Source of the DNA: Valencia hispanica
Taxonomy: Eukaryota > Chordata > Actinopteri > Cyprinodontiformes > Valenciidae
DNA: 64,000 bases
Assembly: GCA_963556495.2 (NCBI GenBank)
Contig: OY747705.1
Span: 34,534,298 to 34,598,297 of the forward strand
Direction: 5' to 3'
Numbering within the stretch: the first letter of the stretch is position 1; the number at the start of each line of letters is the position of its first letter. The notes under the pieces are model-generated. The model had not been told where the DNA came from. It saw nothing but the letters and a program-made list of their open reading frames with translations, and did no database searches. Below, piece after piece: positions 58,463-64,000 of this stretch. The position numbers and the translations under genes are program-made.

Positions 58463-59333
58463 TATTGTAGCTACATCACTAAAGATTATATTGCCCTTTG
58501 TTTTAGGATTAAATTAAGTCACAAATTTAAAAGCGGGCTAAATGTCAACTTTAACACAGTTTTGTACTGTCTAAGCACAATCACATTTTCACACAGCGAG
58601 ACCTTTCAGTGCTCCAGGAATGTCTCTTCATGAATGATTTATCTTTTTCCATTAAAATGTCCTGTGACATCTTTGACGCCTGACCTGGCACTGGATCTGG
58701 TGACAGTGGTATGCCACAAGGTGCTGAACCAGGTCATCTCTCTCTTGTGTCACGTTGATGTCTACTGGAAGCAGTTAAGTGCTTCCTGATTTAGATCCAC
58801 AAGGAGAGGTTTGGAGAAAAAACAAGAAAAAAACTGGACTGGACTCTAAGAGGATAGGTCAGTCACAGAGGAGGGGTTTTACACTTAAAAACAGATTTTC
58901 AGTTTTTCATGTAAGGGATAAGATAAATTAAATCACTGTCTGAAGACATCAAGAAAAGAACAACAAGCAAATGTTTATATGTTAGATCACAGGATTGATT
59001 ATTTACCCTTTCAAGAACACGCAAAGGAGGTAGACTTGCAAGAAACTGACTTCTGTATTTTTGTTTTGGACTAGTTCCAAAGTAATATCTCTGAATCTAT
59101 TTGGAGGTCCCAGTGGGGTGACATCTAAGATCCTTACATCTACACCAGAAAGCAATAGAGCTGCCGTGAAAATGTTCCTAATGGCATTCTTAATGTCTGA
59201 GTTAAAAGTAGAATGATCAAAGTAGTGCATAGGTCCACCCCTAATTCTCCAATTTAGTTTTGGTTATGATGGAAACTGAACACCTACTCAAGAAGAGACA
59301 TTGCTGAAGAAAGAGTAAAACTGAGTCTTCCTT
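58463..59333. other. No recognised feature
   Basis: Nothing beyond short unsupported frames. Confidence 0.4.
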
Positions 59334-59374
59334 TGTTGTGGGAATATGGCATGTACACATACATTACTCTGGGT

Positions 59375-59610
59375 CTGGGGGGTGGTTAGATCTAAATTTA
59401 GGGGATAGGAAAGCAATGCTAATCAAGGTGACAATTAGTGCGACCATAGTACTAATTGTAATTTTCTTATTGGCATGTTGTATCCTGCCTGTTGTGAGGC
59501 ATCTGTGGATAAGGACACTGACTTCTCAGATGAACTTGGCTGCTGCATCCCAGTTGGTCCAGCTGGAACAGACCACGGTGAACTGTCCTCCCCACCTCCT
59601 ACACAACTAA
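59375..59610 (+). pseudogene. Env-like transmembrane segment, C-terminal remnant
   Basis: The frame has a hydrophobic segment of about 20 residues (ISATIVLIVIFLLACCILPV), followed by a basic, then polar tail of about 40 residues and a stop at 59608-59610. The order membrane anchor, cysteine pair, short cytoplasmic tail is that of the C-terminus of retroviral Env proteins. The surface subunit, fusion peptide and most of the ectodomain are missing, so it cannot act in entry. The position before a polypurine tract and LTR supports the assignment. Another membrane peptide by chance is the alternative. Confidence 0.45.
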
Positions 59611-60209
59611 GCATCCAGGCCGAGGACTCCTAAGAAGCTAATTTCATCTAATAAAGTTTGTATTCGAGTAAACGTGTCCACCTCCAGGACCCCATCAGCC
59701 CTCAACGAGACCCACATGAAGAACCTTCTTTTTATTCTCGTTTTATTTCATCTGTTGTTGCATCATTCATCCATTTTTGAATATATTCATCTATCTGTCT
59801 CTTCATATGGAGAATGATGGACATTTTTTTTATTCCTATAGATCACACTCATTATGTTTTCAAGGTATAAGTTACTGTGCAGTTTGAATTTACAGTTTAC
59901 AGTGCTGTAGAGTGCTTTTGTCCTGTTTAAGAACAGCCCGCAGGTTTTTCGACTCTACACAACGAATCAGCACTGGCATAGGATAGACAGTTTTTATTTT
60001 AAATGTCATCTATGTTACCTTTTTATTTGTTAGTTTTAGTAAGTTTTAGGTAGCCTGGACAAGTGTTGTATGTAAGTGTTGGACAAGTATGTTTTCACCG
60101 CCTCATATTTTCTCATTTATCCTTTTTAGTTGCATATGTTATTAACATCTGCAAATTGTCATTTAACTCAATTAGCTTTTGGTGCTTTTGGAGCCCAAAC
60201 AGGGGGGAC

Positions 60210-60690
60210 TGTTGTGGGAATATGGCATGTACCCACGCATTCATCTTTCATGAGAGTACATGAGGTAATGTGTAATGTGATGGAATGTTGAAGGTGATGT
60301 GCATGTGGTGATGCTATGAGGTAATGAAGAATGATGGAATATAAAATGTGATTTAATGTCTACAGTTATCAGGGTCGGAAGTCAGAAAGCCTGGTTGAAG
60401 CTAGCTGATAAAGTGAATTCTTGAAGTTGTTACAAGGACATTGCTAGGAGAACTTCTGTCTTCTATCAAATAGCTTGTGTGTTACAAGGGCACGAAATGG
60501 GGCTTAACAGGAGAGTGTGTTGAGTTGAGAATCAGAGTGCAGGGAGGTTCTGGAAGGTGCAGAGGGTCCAGGGGATGCAGAGTTTCTGGGGAGAAGGCTA
60601 AAAGATCCAATAATCTGTCTGTACTCTCAGAAAGTTGTCCAGAGGTATGTATGAACAATAAACTGACTGGCTAAGGCTGCATATTTCAGA
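60210..60690 (+). repeat. 3' LTR of the retrovirus-like remnant
   Basis: It starts tgttgtggga after the polypurine tract and contains a TATA-like box (60342) and AATAAA (60659). The ending attTCA near 60690 is the likely CA end. A complete 5' LTR for comparison is missing. Confidence 0.45.
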
Positions 60691-60700
60691 TTGAAATGTC

Positions 60701-61329
60701 ATGACTGTTTTATTTAACTTCTGACCTCTTTTGCATGGTGGAAATGACCAACACTTTCTACTTTGAAGCTTCATGGTACAATTTTGTTTCATGGTGTAGG
60801 TTGGATATGTATGAGAAGATGATAACATTCTGGTTAGAAAAGCTAAAAATGTTCTAACTATTCTTTACCATTGACCAAAAATTCTGGAAAAAAGCAGAAA
60901 AGGGGGAACACCAATGTTTTTTAAAGCTTAGGCATAAAAGTATCAGTATTCTATATTAGGCTGGAAAAAGATCCCCTTCTGTACTTAAAATTATGCAAAA
61001 GGTCCATGACCTTGATAAGATGACAGATATTTTAAATAATTAAATAATATTGCCTGGACAAGGGAGACTGAAATACCTTGCTTGTCCCAGGTTGGGACTC
61101 CTGAGGCTCATCCAGGGTTACCCCAAAGAAGCCACAGGAAGCTCCCTCCATATGTGCCCATCAACTGAAGGGATTATTGTCGGGTCAGGTTTCATGCAAA
61201 CTAGGTGACAGGTGATCATTACATCATATTGTCATACATAATATTGAAACGTCACCTCATAGACTGTATGTGAGATTAAGCAATACCATCTACACAGAGT
61301 TAAACTTTGGCCTTATAACCCAACTCTCG
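60701..61329. other. No recognised feature
   Basis: No repeat ends or coding signals could be supported. Confidence 0.4.
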
Positions 61330-62085
61330 GAGGGCTGCTAGGACAGAGTGGCATAGGGAGACAGGCATACAGAGGCTCAGCACTTCCGTGTTGGTGTCCT
61401 TAACCAGAAAATAGTGGACTGTTCCCTCCAGGTTGAGGCAGAGTCTCTGCCTCAGGTTGAGGACTTTAAGTATCTTGCTGAGTTCTTGACGAGATATGAT
61501 ATATGATAATATGATGTGGTTGGAGATTGAGAGATAGGTGTTCCATGATTAGTAACCCAGGCTCTGCTATAGTTTATCTATCTTTTATGGTAAAGATCTA
61601 AGCCAAACAGCAAAACTCCTCTCCATTTACCATTCTGTCTGACTGTCACCTGTAGCAGGGAGATTAGGATGAGAAAAAGAATGAGATCTTGGATAAAAGT
61701 AGCTGACTCTAGCTTTCTCGTTAGGGTTGCTGGACTAAACCTTAAACATAGGGTAAGGAGCTTTGTCTTTGTGGGGGGAAGTTCAAGGTAAAGCGACTGC
61801 TCAGCTTCATTGAATGGAGCCAATAGAGGTGGTCTGGGCATTTGATCAATTACTCTCCTGGGCATCTCTTTTTGGAGATTTTTCCAGGCACATTTCCTGG
61901 GGGGCAGACCCCGGGTCCGACCAGGAAAACACTGGAGGAACTGTTTAACCCATTTTGGCTTGCTAACACCTTGGGATCCCCCCAAAATCAATTGGACAGG
62001 TCCATTTTGCAAAGGGATGTCTGGGTTTTCCTTTCTTGACCAGTTACCTCTCCAACCCAATCTCGGGTAAGTCAAATTACATGTG
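61330..62085 (+). pseudogene. LINE ORF C-terminus and 3' region (RTE-like), decayed
   Basis: The plus strand shows ggttgaggactttaagtatct (a Tyr-Leu-Gly type box), a gap, then agggtaaggagctttgtc, ggtctgggcatttgatcaat, ggcagaccccgggtccgacc aggaaaacactgg and aacaccttgggatcccccc. This series is the end of a LINE pol common in fish, which I place near RTE. Internal deletion and many stops are present. The usual GGATG tail is absent at 62085. The clade name is tentative. Confidence 0.6.
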
Positions 62086-63530
62086 GATTTATCATTAAGA
62101 AAATAGTCAACTCTCTACAACATGAGTTGAAATAAGTAATTTACAGGGGATGATATTCTTCTCTTCTTGGCCTTTTCATCACTGTTCTCCACCAGAAGCC
62201 AATGTCCGTTTGTTTTGCCTTAAAACTTTCTCTCAATTTTGTGATGACTGTGTTGCCAAGTGTGCTTTCAGCAGTACCTGCACCCCAAACTGAGATCTGC
62301 TATCTACTGCACCATAGGGGAGGCAACAGAAAACATGCTCCAAACTTTTTTTCTCATCTGTTTTTCTACTCAAGTGACAGCAGCTGTAGAAAAGCTATGG
62401 TATAGAGTTCTGGATTGGTTGCTTTTTAAACTCTAAGTGCTGATGTAAAACACTGCAGTTAAAATTGATTTTGATTTTATGTTGTTTAAACAGTTTCTGG
62501 AAACCCACCCTGCTGACTTTTTAAAAAAAAGTCGTTTTTGTTATATTAACTTTTCTTTACTGATGTCGCATGTTTTGCTTTTGGCACAGCAATGACACAA
62601 GTTAGGAAAAATGAAAGTCATAAAGGTGCGATTCATGAGTATACAACAGTGTGGTAAAGAACACAAATGAGAATCATTCTTTATTCAGATGGAAAAGTCA
62701 AAGAAGTAAAGTACTTGAAAGATAGGTCCAAACAATTAACTCATGAATCCAAAGTTTCAGTTGAAATATCATGTGCAGGACAAATGTATAAGCAGTAATC
62801 AGTTGCTCAACCGTTAGCCTCTGTCCTCTTTATATCTGAATTTCTTCTGTCTTGACTCTGACATGCTCTTTTGCAGTCTGGTTTCCTTTACTTTTTATCA
62901 TTTTAAGTTGCATTGACTCGTCTGAATCTCTGAAGCTGTTTCCTTTTTCACTGCTGTCTAAATAACAACCAGGAAATATCCAGTGGCACAATGTATTGTA
63001 TTGGATTTAACAGAATAAATTCTATTAATGAAATATGTATATTCAGGGAGTACTTTTTGTACAAAAGATTTTAGATAAAGCCTGACTACAATCTTCACAG
63101 AACAAATGCATTCATTTTAAATCTAAACACATGCACCCATTTTTATTTGCAGAACGAAGGAATGCAAGTCTGTGTTCTGCTGCTAAACTTTGAAAACCAG
63201 CATTAAACAAAGTAGAGGAAAGGACTCCTAGCTCCTACTGAAGTTTGCTTTTTGAGATCATTACAGTTTTTCATTGAGATACATATAACGTGATGATAGA
63301 GTAATAAAAGTGTTCCAAACTAAAGCAATGAGGTAAGTATATTTTAATTAATTACTAATTTGTAATAACATCAAGCTTAATACAAGCATCAAATGTAAAT
63401 TTAGCATTTTATTGGGAAATTTCTGTCTCAGAGTTAGGCACCAGGAGGACTCTGCAAGGATGAGTATTGACGATGGATGGATGGATAGATGGCTTCATTT
63501 TAAAGAAGGTGTAGCAAAGGGTACTTGAGT
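62086..63530. other. No gene; short GGAT repeat
   Basis: A small (GGAT)n stretch lies at 63471-63489. The rest is AT-rich with no supported feature. Confidence 0.4.
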
Positions 63531-64000
63531 GTAAATAAATCTGGCTTATTTGTAATTCAGGTTACAAACAGAAAAACCCAGGGGCCCGGAGGAACTAACA
63601 AAAAAATATAGACACAGCCCAGGGAACCAAGTTTAAATAACCCAAGAGGAAGAGGATTGATAAAGGACATAAATCCAACCTTAACTCCTTAAAGAGTTAA
63701 GAAAAATACACAGCTTCCTTAAAGATGGGAACAGTAAAGAAAATAAAAAGTTATTTCAAGTTACCCTTAGGTAAATTCTAAACAAACAAAACTGCTACCT
63801 CGAGTAAATAACTCTTTTTAAGACAATTATTCCTGGACAGCAGGTAATTTACTGGGCATCTAAAATGTCCTGTCTCGGGCATCTTAACACTCTTAACAAG
63901 GACACAAAAACTCACAACTAAAAGAGCAACAAAACAGTCTACCATGAATTCTACTACAAAGCACCAAAAGAGTTCTGACACAGAGCAAAGCTCAGTGAGA
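63531..64000 (-). mobile_element. LTR-like sequence, cut by the window edge
   Basis: ggaggaactaacaaaaaaat, then atagacacagcccagggaac parallels ggaggctctaacaaaaataa, then ctaacacagcccagcaaac in the solo LTR at 54395-55117. Both are on the minus strand, in the part around the RNA end. The rest differs, so it is a related but separate LTR family. Its outer end is outside the window, so it is not known whether an internal region follows. Confidence 0.4.

Larger units (their letters stand above)
59334..60700 (+). mobile_element. Endogenous retrovirus-like remnant: env end and 3' LTR
   Basis: The sequence tgttgtgggaatatggcatg occurs at 59334 and at 60210. The second copy follows a polypurine tract (acagggggga, 60200-60208), so it is the start of the 3' LTR. 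This LTR has a TATA-like tataaaatg (60342) and AATAAA (60659). The first copy is only about 30 bp long and runs straight into an Env-like frame, as if most of the element from the 5' LTR to env had been deleted. The right end near 60690 is a guess. No gag or pol is present. Confidence 0.5.

Overview
The window is repeat-rich animal DNA with no recognisable host gene. Rex1 and L2-type LINEs, several Tc1 families, hAT, Kolobok and Harbinger elements, Ty3/gypsy and retroviral LTR elements, a tRNA-derived SINE and long TA, CATA, ATT and GATG microsatellites together point to a teleost fish, probably intergenic or intronic sequence. There are no bacterial operons, no CRISPR array and no rRNA. Every long reading frame I could identify belongs to a mobile element, and all but one (the L2-type LINE frame at 11235-13238) are visibly broken.

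Layout. 1-5.7 kb: ends of small DNA elements and a large AT-rich foldback. 5.7-9.3 kb: a Tc1 terminus, a TTAA-flanked Kolobok-like element with a THAP-like remnant and a nested hAT MITE, a long (TA)n tract, and a hAT remnant that keeps only a BED zinc finger. 9.5-13.4 kb: an L2-type LINE with an intact 667-codon reverse-transcriptase frame, cut near its 5' side by a 1.4 kb non-autonomous hAT with a perfect 8-bp target duplication. 15.5-21.6 kb: three Tc1-type remnants and a minus-strand L2-type LINE. 23.2-24.4 kb: the 3' part of another LINE. 27.7-29.4 kb: a minus-strand Tc1 split by a 575-bp hAT. 31.5-37.5 kb: CATA arrays with a MITE, a LINE tail, a decayed Tc1, a nearly intact Tc1 (34929-36558; arms about 99% identical, one in-frame TGA), a further Tc1 remnant and a SINE. 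39.2-43.7 kb: a degenerate Ty3/gypsy element. 45-50.6 kb: a LINE carrying two nested insertions, then a Rex1 LINE with an internal 109-bp tandem duplication and a second LINE fragment. 54.4-64 kb: a solo LTR, a Rex1 3' end, a second SINE copy, the 3' end of an endogenous retrovirus-like element, a LINE remnant, and an LTR-like sequence running off the right edge.

The genes do not cooperate in a cellular pathway. Their relations are those of autonomous and non-autonomous mobile elements and of insertion order: hAT into LINE, hAT into Tc1, LINE and Harbinger MITE into LINE, MITE into Kolobok. I found no undescribed system. The best items for a second look are the Kolobok/THAP element, the nearly intact Tc1, the deletion-fused retroviral remnant and the nested LINE, which gives a relative insertion chronology.
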